A DNA stretch of 64,000 bases, from assembly GCA_003265435.1 (NCBI GenBank), contig NOXC01000001.1, positions 124,001 through 188,000 on the forward strand, read 5' to 3'. Shown in pieces: positions 27,684 to 35,052 of the stretch. A program made the position numbers and the translations under genes. The stretch is from Cellvibrionaceae bacterium AOL6 (GTDB lineage Bacteria; Pseudomonadota; Gammaproteobacteria; Pseudomonadales; Cellvibrionaceae). The notes beneath the pieces were generated by a model, which saw only the letters and a program-made list of their open reading frames with translations, was not told the DNA's origin and did no database searches. How positions within the stretch are numbered: the first letter of the stretch is position 1; each line of letters begins with the position of its first letter.

Positions 27684-30521
27684 ATGAGACGAACTTTCCG
27701 ACTTTCCGCCATCAGCTTGAGCCTTTCAGCTGCTGTCATTTTGGCGGGTTGCGATGCCAGCCCGGGCACGCAGCTCGACACGACGGCCGATCAGGAGCCC
27801 GATCCGGTCGTTGTCGATTACCCAATCGCGTACATTTCGCGCCCCCTCCCGCGAGATGAAGATGGCGCCATTATCCCGGATACCTTGCTCGACCCTGGCG
27901 CCTTCAAGCCAGGCGCGAAACTCATTCTGAAAGATCGCGCTTCTGTGACGGCGGCTGAAGTGGTCCTAACGGATGATCTCTTTGTCGAAGATGAAGAAGG
28001 CGAGCCACCGCTGTATGACGTCAAAGACTTGAGCGTCTCCCACGACGGTATGAAATTACTCTTCGCCTTACGCGCGCCTGAAATTGAAGGCGCGGATGAA
28101 GACGAACAGCCAACCTGGAACATCTGGGAGTACGATCGAGAAACCGCCTCCATGCGCCGCATCATCGTCTCCGACTTGGTGGCCGAACAGGGCGACGACA
28201 TCGCGCCTCGATATTTGCCCGACGGCAGCATTGTGTTTTCATCAACGCGTCAACCGCGCGCCAAGGCCATTCTGCTCGACGAAAACAAACCTCAGTACAA
28301 CCCCGGCACCGAAGACGACCGCGATGAAGCCACCTTTGTCCTCCACCGTATGGACGAAGACGGTGCCGACATTCAGCAGCTGACGTACAACCAAAGTCAT
28401 GATCTTAGCCCCTTCATCCTCGACGATGGCCGCATCGGTTTTCTGCGCTGGAACAACTATGTCGGTGGCGGTCAGGACGCCGTCAGCCTATATACAGTGA
28501 ACCCCGATGGATCCAAAGTAAGTCCTCACTACGGCTATCACAGCCAGGAAACTGGCACAAACGACACTGAAGCGGTTTTTGCGAAGCCTTTCCAAATGCC
28601 CGAGGGGCCGATTCTGGTCACCCTGAAATCACGCGAATCGGAAACTCAGGGCGGAGATATCGTTCTGATCGATGCCCAGCAATTCGTCGACTACGAACAG
28701 CCGGTGGAAGGTGTCAGTGAAGCCGGGCCGGCACAAACCAGTACCACTGACGGGCTGGCCCACACCGATGACAGCGTTTCACCAAAAGGCTACTTTAGCT
28801 CGGCCTATCCCCTCTTCGACGGGACCAACCGCCTGCTGGCCAGTTGGAGTGCGTGCCTGGTACAGGGCATTAAGCTCGGCGTCTACGTCAGCGTAGACGG
28901 TTTCCTGGTGAACAATCTCGGCCAGATGGTCGACGAAGACGGCAACCTGCTTGGCTCGGGTGCCACACCGGTGATTCCCGATGCCAGTGACATCGGCACC
29001 TACCCCTGTGGCAGCCACATCCTTGCGCTCGATGAAATCGCCACGCCCCCGCCGATGTATGGCCTCTGGACCTTTGATCTCAGCGACAATACGCAACGCC
29101 CCGTGGTACTCGCCACCGAAGATACCCTTTTTACCGAAGCTGTAGTGCTCGAATCGCGCCCTGTACCAGCCTATATCCCACCGGAAACACCGGATGAAAC
29201 ACAGCAGGCTCTGATAGAGGCCAATCTCGGCGTCGTGCATATTCGCAGCGTTTATGACTTCCATGGGACCGACAACACCATCGATGGTATCGATGCGATG
29301 GCCGACCCCCTGATTACCCCGACAGACAACCGCCCTGTTCGCTTCCTGCGCATTCTCAAGGCGGTGTCACTGCCCGACGAAGACACCTACGACTTCGACA
29401 ACAGCGCCTTTGGCCGCGCTGGCGGGCAAATGAAGGACATTCTGGGTTATGTACCAGTCGAGCCCGATGGCTCGGTTAAATTTTCCGTACCAGCCGATGT
29501 TGCGTTTACCTTTTCCCTTTTGGACGCTCAAGGCCGTCGAGTACCGGGATACCTTGGCGACCGGCACCGAAACTGGCTGACCGTTCGCCCTGGCGAAACG
29601 CGTGAGTGCCTGGGTTGTCACGCTCAGAACAACACCCTTGCACACGGTCGACTGGAAGCCGAAACACCGAGCGCGTGGGCCGGCGCCTTGGGCGGCAACC
29701 CCTTCCCGAATACGCGTCTTCTCGACGAGTTTGATGTGGTACAGCCACCGCCGGAAAGCGGCGAAACCATGGCCGAATACTACGCCCGTCTCAACGGTGC
29801 CCGCACGCCGTCTGTGGATTTACTCTATCAAGATGATTGGACCGACCCCGCTATCGCGACACCCGGCACCGCGATCGACCTGAGCTATGCGGATCTCCCG
29901 TCTACCGCCGCACCGGTCAGCGCCGCGTGTCAAAGCGAGTGGACGCCGCTGTGCCGCGTCGTCATCAATTACACCGCGCATATTCAGCCGATCTGGGAAG
30001 TCTCTCGCCAAACCTTTGATGAGGCGGACCCAACATTGTTGCTCGAGGACCGCACCTGCGTCTCCTGCCACAGTGCCGTCGATGCCATGGATCAAGCTCA
30101 AGTGCCAGCCGCGCAGTTGGAGCTCACAGGCGAGCAAAGCGCCGACCGAAACGACTATGTGAATTCGTACGCGGAATTATTCTTTAACGACGTGCCTCAG
30201 GAAGTGATTGACGGGGTTTTGGTTGATCAAACTGAGCAGGCCACCGACGATGACGGCAACCTGTTGTTTGTCACGGATGACGAAGGCGAGCTGGTGCTTG
30301 ACGACGATGGTAATCCGATACCGATTCTTGTTACAGTTGCGCCTCGCCCCGCCTATCTGTCACCAGCCGGTGCGCGGAACAATGCTCGCTTTTTCCAGAT
30401 TTTCGCCGCCGGTGGAACACACGAAGGCGACCTTGAAGCAGCCGAGTTAAAATTACTGGCGGAGTGGCTGGATATCGGCGGCCAATACTACAACAATCCA
30501 TTTGATGCGCCAGAAGACTAG
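27684..30521 (+). CDS. Large lipoprotein related to hydrazine synthase alpha subunit, two c-type haem motifs
   Basis: 945 residues. Signal peptide with lipobox LAGC (Cys about 23). The N-terminal half is beta-propeller-like, with TolB-type repeats such as PDGSIVFSSTRQ and DLSPFILDDGRIGFLRW. The middle resembles the HZS_alpha (hydrazine synthase alpha middle) family: GYVPVEPDGSVKFSVPADVAFTF, LDAQGRRV and then the haem motif CLGCH at 642-646. A second motif CVSCH is at about 792-796. This family likeness does not mean hydrazine synthesis; such proteins are common in aerobes with unknown function. First gene of the rightward operon. Confidence 0.78.
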   Translation: MRRTFRLSAISLSLSAAVILAGCDASPGTQLDTTADQEPDPVVVDYPIAYISRPLPRDEDGAIIPDTLLDPGAFKPGAKLILKDRASVTAAEVVLTDDLFVEDEEGEPPLYDVKDLSVSHDGMKLLFALRAPEIEGADEDEQPTWNIWEYDRETASMRRIIVSDLVAEQGDDIAPRYLPDGSIVFSSTRQPRAKAILLDENKPQYNPGTEDDRDEATFVLHRMDEDGADIQQLTYNQSHDLSPFILDDGRIGFLRWNNYVGGGQDAVSLYTVNPDGSKVSPHYGYHSQETGTNDTEAVFAKPFQMPEGPILVTLKSRESETQGGDIVLIDAQQFVDYEQPVEGVSEAGPAQTSTTDGLAHTDDSVSPKGYFSSAYPLFDGTNRLLASWSACLVQGIKLGVYVSVDGFLVNNLGQMVDEDGNLLGSGATPVIPDASDIGTYPCGSHILALDEIATPPPMYGLWTFDLSDNTQRPVVLATEDTLFTEAVVLESRPVPAYIPPETPDETQQALIEANLGVVHIRSVYDFHGTDNTIDGIDAMADPLITPTDNRPVRFLRILKAVSLPDEDTYDFDNSAFGRAGGQMKDILGYVPVEPDGSVKFSVPADVAFTFSLLDAQGRRVPGYLGDRHRNWLTVRPGETRECLGCHAQNNTLAHGRLEAETPSAWAGALGGNPFPNTRLLDEFDVVQPPPESGETMAEYYARLNGARTPSVDLLYQDDWTDPAIATPGTAIDLSYADLPSTAAPVSAACQSEWTPLCRVVINYTAHIQPIWEVSRQTFDEADPTLLLEDRTCVSCHSAVDAMDQAQVPAAQLELTGEQSADRNDYVNSYAELFFNDVPQEVIDGVLVDQTEQATDDDGNLLFVTDDEGELVLDDDGNPIPILVTVAPRPAYLSPAGARNNARFFQIFAAGGTHEGDLEAAELKLLAEWLDIGGQYYNNPFDAPED

Positions 30522-30556
30522 GATACGGGCCTGCCGTTAGAATCGGGATTCGACAC

Positions 30557-31345
30557 TTGAAGCGACATAGGGAAACTCTTTACGCCTCCATTCTGTGGGC
30601 CGGACTCATGACCGCACTGGTTGTGGCATCGCCGACCCACGCTCAGGGCCTGTTAAGCCTGATTCCGGAAAAGGAAGGCGTGCAACTTGAGGTGATGGCA
30701 CCTTACATTGAATTGCGAACCGGACCGGGACGCGGCTACCCGATCACCCACGTGGCTGAACGGGGCGAAAACCTGCGCGCATTCAAGCGCATGACCGACT
30801 GGTACAAAGTCGAAACCACCGACGGCATCATGGGCTGGGTTCGCCGCGACGAGCTCGATGGCAGCCGTGCGGAAGACGGCAGCATCGCCGAATTCAGTAC
30901 CCCCGACAAACTGGCCTATGAAGAACGTCGCTGGGAACTCGGCGTGGCCGGTGGTGACTTTTCGGGTGCGGATGGTGTGACGACCTACCTCAGCTACCAC
31001 CTCACCGCCAATATTTCTGCCGAACTGAAGTTTACCCAAGCCTTCGGCGAATTTTCGAATATCAAACTGTACAGCCTGAATGCGGTGCACCAGCCCTGGC
31101 CACAGTGGCGGGTCTCACCGTTTTTCACTTTGGGCAGCGGCGTCATGCGCACCTTTCCCAAGCCCGGCCTTGTCGAGACCGAGGACAGGGAAGACAGTGC
31201 CCTGACCGTCGGCGGTGGCGTGTTTATTTATATTTCACGCAACTTCCTTGGCCGTATCGAATTTAACAACCATTCTGTGTTGACGAGTCGCACAGAAAAC
31301 GAAGAGGTAGATGAATGGAAAGCCGGTTTCAGCGTGTTCTTCTAA
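30557..31345 (+). CDS. SH3-domain outer-membrane beta-barrel protein
   Basis: 262 residues starting with TTG: this start gives a proper signal peptide (charged KRHR, hydrophobic core, cut near THAQG); the next ATG (30608) would truncate it. Residues about 45-100 form a bacterial SH3 domain (IELRTGPGRGYPITHVAERGE, GIMGWVRRDEL). The remainder is alternating beta-strands ending in phenylalanine (GFSVFF), the signature of an outer-membrane barrel of the myxo-type family. It follows the HzsA-like gene by 35 bp and overlaps the next barrel gene by 31 bp. Confidence 0.75.
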   Translation: MKRHRETLYASILWAGLMTALVVASPTHAQGLLSLIPEKEGVQLEVMAPYIELRTGPGRGYPITHVAERGENLRAFKRMTDWYKVETTDGIMGWVRRDELDGSRAEDGSIAEFSTPDKLAYEERRWELGVAGGDFSGADGVTTYLSYHLTANISAELKFTQAFGEFSNIKLYSLNAVHQPWPQWRVSPFFTLGSGVMRTFPKPGLVETEDREDSALTVGGGVFIYISRNFLGRIEFNNHSVLTSRTENEEVDEWKAGFSVFF

Positions 31346-31971
31346 GCCTGGCGCTGGCACTGAGCCTGCCCCTGTATGCCCAGGAAGACACCAGCGAGAA
31401 CAACACCACCATTCTCGAAGGCGTGATCAACCCCGACATTGAGCGACGGGAGATCGACGAGAGCAAGATCGACAGCGAAAACTTCGAAATGGGCCTGTTC
31501 GCAGGCGTGATGAGTGTCGAGGACTTTGGCTCGAACAACAGCTTTGGCGTACGCATGGCTTTCCATATCACCGAAGACTGGTTCCTCGAAGGCACCTACG
31601 GTGTGACCAAAACCAGCAAAACCAGCTTTGAAGTGCTGAGCGGCTCCGATAACCTGCTGACACCCGAACAACGCGAACTCAGCTACTATAATTTATCACT
31701 GGGATTGAACTTGTTGCCCGGCGAAATTTTCATCGCAGATGACTTCGCCTTTAACACCGCGCTCTACATTATCGGCGGTGTCGGCAATACCCAATTTGCG
31801 GACGATGAGTTTTTCACTATGAATTTTGGTGGAGGGTTTCGCATTTTTGCTACGGACTGGGTGGCAATCCGCGTAGGCTTCCGCAATCATTTATTTACCC
31901 ACAACATTTTTGGTGTGGATAAATCCGTACAAAACCTTGAAGCCGAACTGGGCCTGTCCCTGTACTTCTAA
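31315..31971 (+). CDS. Outer-membrane beta-barrel protein
   Basis: 218 residues: signal peptide (cut near LYAQE), then short strands separated by turns, ending LSLYF with a terminal phenylalanine, as in barrel proteins recognised by the BAM machinery. FNTALYIIGGVGNTQF and VAIRVGFRNHLFTHN are typical strands. The ATG overlaps the end of the preceding SH3-barrel gene and has GAGGTAG upstream. Probably a partner of that protein in the same envelope structure. Confidence 0.75.
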   Translation: MESRFQRVLLSLALALSLPLYAQEDTSENNTTILEGVINPDIERREIDESKIDSENFEMGLFAGVMSVEDFGSNNSFGVRMAFHITEDWFLEGTYGVTKTSKTSFEVLSGSDNLLTPEQRELSYYNLSLGLNLLPGEIFIADDFAFNTALYIIGGVGNTQFADDEFFTMNFGGGFRIFATDWVAIRVGFRNHLFTHNIFGVDKSVQNLEAELGLSLYF

Positions 31972-31989
31972 GTCTGGAGAAATTGCATC

Positions 31990-32474
31990 ATGAAAACCCT
32001 GTTCACCGTGATCGCACTGGCCATGTTTAGCCTGAGCGCCCACGCAGAAAAAATTCAGGACTTTACACTCAAGAGTAATCAGGGAAGTAACATTCGCATT
32101 TCTGACCTGCGCGGCCAGGTGGTCATGCTGAATTTCTGGGCAAGCTGGTGCGGCCCCTGTCGTCAGGAAATGCCTCTACTCGATAAGATCTATCAGCGCT
32201 ATTCCGCTGCAGGTTTTACCCTGCTCGGCGTGAACAATGACCTGACAGAAGAAAAAGCGGGCGAATTCCTTGCCGAGCGCCCCGTAAGCTTCCCGATTGT
32301 CTATGATCCCGACTCCGCCGTGCGGGACATGTTTAAAAATACCAAGGCATCCCACTGTCCATCTTCATTGATTGTGATGGCAACATCGATACCGTTCACC
32401 GAGGCTACAAGCCGGGCGACGAAAAAGAATACATCAAAATCATTAAGGGACTGATGCGCTCATGCTCCGCCTGA
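31990..32474 (+). CDS. TlpA/ResA-like periplasmic thioredoxin, apparent frameshift
   Basis: Signal peptide (cut near SAHAE) then a thioredoxin fold with the redox motif WASWCGPC at about 51-58. The first frame runs to a stop at 32454, but after the A5 run at 32335-32339 it loses family likeness. The other frame then reads GIPLSIFIDCDGN and GYKPGDEKEYIKIIKGLM, which supplies the cis-proline and C-terminal helix of the fold, and stops at 32474. One extra A in the run would make an unbroken 161-residue protein. So this is either a sequence error or a damaged gene. It overlaps the next gene. Confidence 0.75.
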
Positions 32475-32689
32475 TTCGCTGTTTCGCTTTGACGCTGCTG
32501 CCCTTCGTGGGCGGCGCCTGCTCTGTACAACCCTGGGTGCAATCCCACGAGCGCGGGTATTTGGCTGACCCCATCATGGCCTTTGAGCAACACCCCGCGT
32601 CAACGCGTTACATCAATCACGTGTACGAAGCTCGCGAAGCCGCTCGCGGCGCCGAGGGCAGCGCCGGAGGTGGCTGTGGCTGTAACTGA
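32462..32689 (+). CDS. DUF4266 small lipoprotein with GGGCGCN tail
   Basis: 75 residues. Signal peptide ending GGACS, so a lipidated cysteine is likely near residue 20. The core SHERGYLADPIMAFEQHP and YINHVYEAREAARG is the DUF4266 signature and the C-terminus is GGGCGCN, with two cysteines in a glycine-rich end conserved in the family as I recall it. DUF4266 and DUF3570 usually occur together with a thioredoxin, as here; ApbE flavin transferase is a frequent neighbour in other genomes (recollection) but is absent here. Function not established. Confidence 0.85.
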   Translation: MLRLIRCFALTLLPFVGGACSVQPWVQSHERGYLADPIMAFEQHPASTRYINHVYEAREAARGAEGSAGGGCGCN

Positions 32690-33863
32690 GTTTCTTGGAC
32701 GAAACCCTTTGCGCATCTTTGCCTTTGCCCTACTCACCTTGATGAGCCTGCAGAGCGTTGCGGCCGTCCTGCCTGAGGATCGAGCCGACGTGCTCTACCA
32801 TCGTTACGAAGGCGGCGGCATCACCATTGATGGCCCCTCGGTGCTGGTACGCAAGCAGTTTAAAGACACCGTGTCCGCGTGGGGCAACTACTATACGGAC
32901 AATATTTCCGGCGCTTCTATCGATCTCCTGTCGCGTGGCAGTACCTATTACGAAGAACATCGCACAGAAGCCAGTGTTGGCTTCGACTATCTGCACGACC
33001 GCACCGTGCTCAGCCTCAGCCACACCAACAGCTCCGAGCGGGACTATGAGGCGAACTCCTACGCCTTCGCGGTAAGCCAGGATTTCTTCGGCGATATGAC
33101 CACCCTGAGCCTCAATTACTCCCAAGGGAATGACGAGGTTCGCCAGAACATCTACGAAAACGGCAGCATAGCCGAAACCATTAAACGCGGCGACGCCAAG
33201 CATCAGCGTTTTGGCTTGGGTCTGACCCAAGTTCTGACCGAAAAGTGGATCATGGCCTTCAACGCTGAAAGCGTGGTGGACGAAGGCTTCTTGAACAACC
33301 CTTACCGCAGCGTTCGCTATCTCCTGCCCGATGGCGGAGTGGGTAACCAACCGGAGGTTTACCCCGAGACACGCAACAGCGACGCCTTCGCGCTACGCAG
33401 CATGTATTACCTACCGTATCGCGCCGCACTGCGTCTCGAGTATCGCACCTATTTCGACAGCTGGGACATCAACGCCGACAACTGGGAAATTCGCTACATT
33501 CATCCCTACGGCGATGAGTGGACCTTTGAAATTAAGTACCGCGCCTATTCGCAGTCCCAGGCGGAGTTCTTCAATGACCTCTTCCCCTATGAAGACGCAC
33601 AAAACTTTTTAGCCCGAGATAAAGAAATGAGCGCGTACAGCGACACCACCTTTGGCCTCGGCGTGACCTATGAGCTAAAACAAACCTTCTTTTCCTGGAT
33701 CGACAAGAGCACCCTGAATTTTTACTGGGATTATATGTCCTTCGACTATGAGAACTTCCGCGCAAACACGCCTGAAAACACGGCAGAGTACGGCGTGGGC
33801 AACGAGCCCTTTTACCAGTTCGATGCCAACGTGTTGCGACTTTTCCTGTCCATCAATTACTGA
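32676..33863 (+). CDS. DUF3570 outer-membrane-type protein
   Basis: 395 residues starting at GTG 32676, chosen because GGAGG ends 5 bp upstream; it overlaps the DUF4266 gene by 14 bp, so the two are coupled. A signal peptide (FALLTLMSLQSVAA) is followed by LPEDRADVLYHRYEGGGITIDGPS, the DUF3570 N-terminus, and strand-rich repeats (DYLHDRTVLSLSHTNSS, GDMTTLSLNYSQGND) that suggest a beta barrel, ending RLFLSINY. Last gene of the rightward operon. Confidence 0.85.
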   Translation: MAVTEFLGRNPLRIFAFALLTLMSLQSVAAVLPEDRADVLYHRYEGGGITIDGPSVLVRKQFKDTVSAWGNYYTDNISGASIDLLSRGSTYYEEHRTEASVGFDYLHDRTVLSLSHTNSSERDYEANSYAFAVSQDFFGDMTTLSLNYSQGNDEVRQNIYENGSIAETIKRGDAKHQRFGLGLTQVLTEKWIMAFNAESVVDEGFLNNPYRSVRYLLPDGGVGNQPEVYPETRNSDAFALRSMYYLPYRAALRLEYRTYFDSWDINADNWEIRYIHPYGDEWTFEIKYRAYSQSQAEFFNDLFPYEDAQNFLARDKEMSAYSDTTFGLGVTYELKQTFFSWIDKSTLNFYWDYMSFDYENFRANTPENTAEYGVGNEPFYQFDANVLRLFLSINY

Positions 33864-33887
33864 TTTTCCGCTCATACCAAGTTTCCG

Positions 33888-33916
33888 TTGACAAAAGCCA
33901 CCGATACAAATACTGT
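33888..33916 (+). promoter_or_regulatory. yebG promoter
   Basis: A perfect TTGACA -35 (33888-33893), a 17-bp spacer, then TACTGT (33911-33916) as a poor -10. The -10 overlaps the LexA box, so bound LexA would block RNA polymerase, as expected for an SOS gene. Confidence 0.65.
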
Positions 33917-33940
33917 ATATCCAAACAGTATTTGTATCGG
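33901..33940. repeat. 40-bp inverted repeat enclosing the LexA box
   Basis: 16-bp arms CCGATACAAATACTGT and its exact reverse complement flank the 8-bp centre ATATCCAA. The LexA box accounts for only the central 20 bp; the outer 10 bp on each side are also perfectly paired. No T-run follows. Confidence 0.85.
33911..33930. promoter_or_regulatory. LexA (SOS) box of yebG
   Basis: TACTGTATATCCAAACAGTA has the gammaproteobacterial LexA pattern TACTG-N10-CAGTA with perfect outer arms. It is 22 bp upstream of the yebG ATG, and yebG is SOS-induced in E. coli. Confidence 0.92.
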
Positions 33941-33951
33941 GAGGTATCGCT

Positions 33952-34263
33952 ATGGCGGTAATTGCAGTTTGGAAATGTGACCGGGACGGCAGTATGTTTG
34001 CGGATAAAAAAGAAGCGGAAGAGCACGACAAAATGCTCGAACTGGCGGAAAACATCACCGCCTTGATTGAACAACAGCTCGAAGGTGTCGACGAGGCACA
34101 GTCTGAAGCCATTGGCCTCTTACTGGCCAAACATCGTGAAGTATTGGCGAAGGCGTGTAAGGGTAAACCAGAGTTGTTGCTTGAAGCCACGGCGGAGACT
34201 GAATCCGATTCAAGCTCGAGCCAGGAAGACACCAAAGTCACGGCCATTGCCGGCAGCCGCTAG
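33952..34263 (+). CDS. yebG: YebG family SOS-inducible protein
   Basis: 103-residue cytoplasmic protein beginning MAVIAVWKCDRDGSMFADKKEAEEHDKMLE, the YebG N-terminal domain, followed by an acidic helical segment and a low-complexity serine/glutamate tail (ESDSSSSQED) longer than in E. coli YebG (96 residues). GGGAGG precedes the ATG. It stands alone with its own LexA-controlled promoter and a strong downstream terminator. In E. coli it is induced by DNA damage; molecular role unclear. Confidence 0.92.
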   Translation: MAVIAVWKCDRDGSMFADKKEAEEHDKMLELAENITALIEQQLEGVDEAQSEAIGLLLAKHREVLAKACKGKPELLLEATAETESDSSSSQEDTKVTAIAGSR

Positions 34264-34275
34264 CCTGAATAGAAA

Positions 34276-34316
34276 GAACTCTGGAAGGTCATGGAAGACA
34301 GTGAATGCCAGAGTTC
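34276..34316 (+). other. 9-bp stem hairpin downstream of yebG
   Basis: GAACTCTGG (34276-34284) pairs with CCAGAGTTC (34308-34316) around a 23-nt loop. No T-run of its own; it lies in the yebG 3' untranslated region just before the terminator and could stabilise the message. Confidence 0.5.
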
Positions 34317-34324
34317 CCGCTTAT

Positions 34325-34363
34325 TGCGTTAGGGCTGGCTGGCACTAACGCATTTTATCTTTT
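34325..34363 (+). terminator. Rho-independent terminator of yebG
   Basis: TGCGTTAG (34325-34332) and CTAACGCA (34345-34352) form an 8-bp stem with a 12-nt loop, followed directly by TTTTATCTTTT. It separates yebG from the minus-strand Nudix gene and its T-rich tail fits plus-strand transcription. Confidence 0.85.
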
Positions 34364-34397
34364 CTGCATCCCCTTTATTTCTCGTGCCTTGTCGGCG

Positions 34398-35051
34398 CTA
34401 AACTTCATCGTCCTCTAGAAAATCACCTTCATCAAAGTAGGTCGGCTTTTCTGAATTGTCCCGGTATTGGAAGGCGGCTTCGAGGTCTTCTCGTATGACT
34501 CGACCTGTACTCAACTCCGGCAAGGCATCCAGGGAGAAATACGCGGCGTCCTGCACTTCCGAACCCGGTGCAAGCGCATCGTCATTCACCGTTTCACAAA
34601 GAAAAAACAATTTATAAAATTCACGCAGATCTGGGTCATAGGCGCCCTTGGCTTTATGGCGAACCGCGTATAATCGGCTGACACGCACGTCGATGCCCGC
34701 CTCTTCGCGCACTTCCTTTATGACGTTTTCCGAAGCCGAATACCCAACATCCGCATAGCCACCAGGCAGCGCCCAGCGCTTGTCGGTTTTCTCCTGAACC
34801 AACAAGATTTTATCGCCCTTCACTACCGCCGCTCGTACGTCCACCTTTGGTGTTTCATAGCCTTGTACGTGGGCCAGCATCAGCTGTTCAATCAACGCAG
34901 GCGACTGTTTCGTCAGGCGTGCGAACATATCCTGGGAAATCTTTTGGATTTCTTCGTATCGTTCACGATCATAGTCGCTTTGCGTGAATTCGATCCCCGT
35001 CGTCGCCAGCGCATGTAACTTCTTCGCGTAGGTTAACCAAATACTTTCCAT
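34398..35051 (-). CDS. Nudix hydrolase with N-terminal helical domain
   Basis: 217-residue hydrolase of nucleoside-diphosphate-linked compounds. The N-terminal ~60 residues are the helical Nudix_N domain (IWLTYAKKLHALATTG), found in a subgroup acting on ADP-ribose-type substrates. The Nudix box reads GGYADVGYSASENVIKEVREEAGI near 95-120: the catalytic KEVREEAG part is intact, but the first glutamate of the consensus is replaced (tyrosine of VGYS), as in this subgroup. The stop is 1 bp past that of no other gene; the AEC transporter gene lies immediately upstream in the same direction. Confidence 0.88.
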   Translation of the reverse strand: MESIWLTYAKKLHALATTGIEFTQSDYDRERYEEIQKISQDMFARLTKQSPALIEQLMLAHVQGYETPKVDVRAAVVKGDKILLVQEKTDKRWALPGGYADVGYSASENVIKEVREEAGIDVRVSRLYAVRHKAKGAYDPDLREFYKLFFLCETVNDDALAPGSEVQDAAYFSLDALPELSTGRVIREDLEAAFQYRDNSEKPTYFDEGDFLEDDEV

Positions 35052-35052
35052 T

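Noticed and set aside
30645-30656. Third copy of the stop-codon motif inside the SH3 barrel gene
   Set aside because: Only AGGGCCTGTTAA is shared and it lacks both CTAG ends; it is ordinary coding sequence for QGLLS.
32335-32340. Programmed -1 frameshift in the thioredoxin gene
   Set aside because: The local codons TTT AAA AAT do not form an X XXY YYZ slippery site in the zero frame, and no downstream stimulator was seen; error or mutation is simpler.
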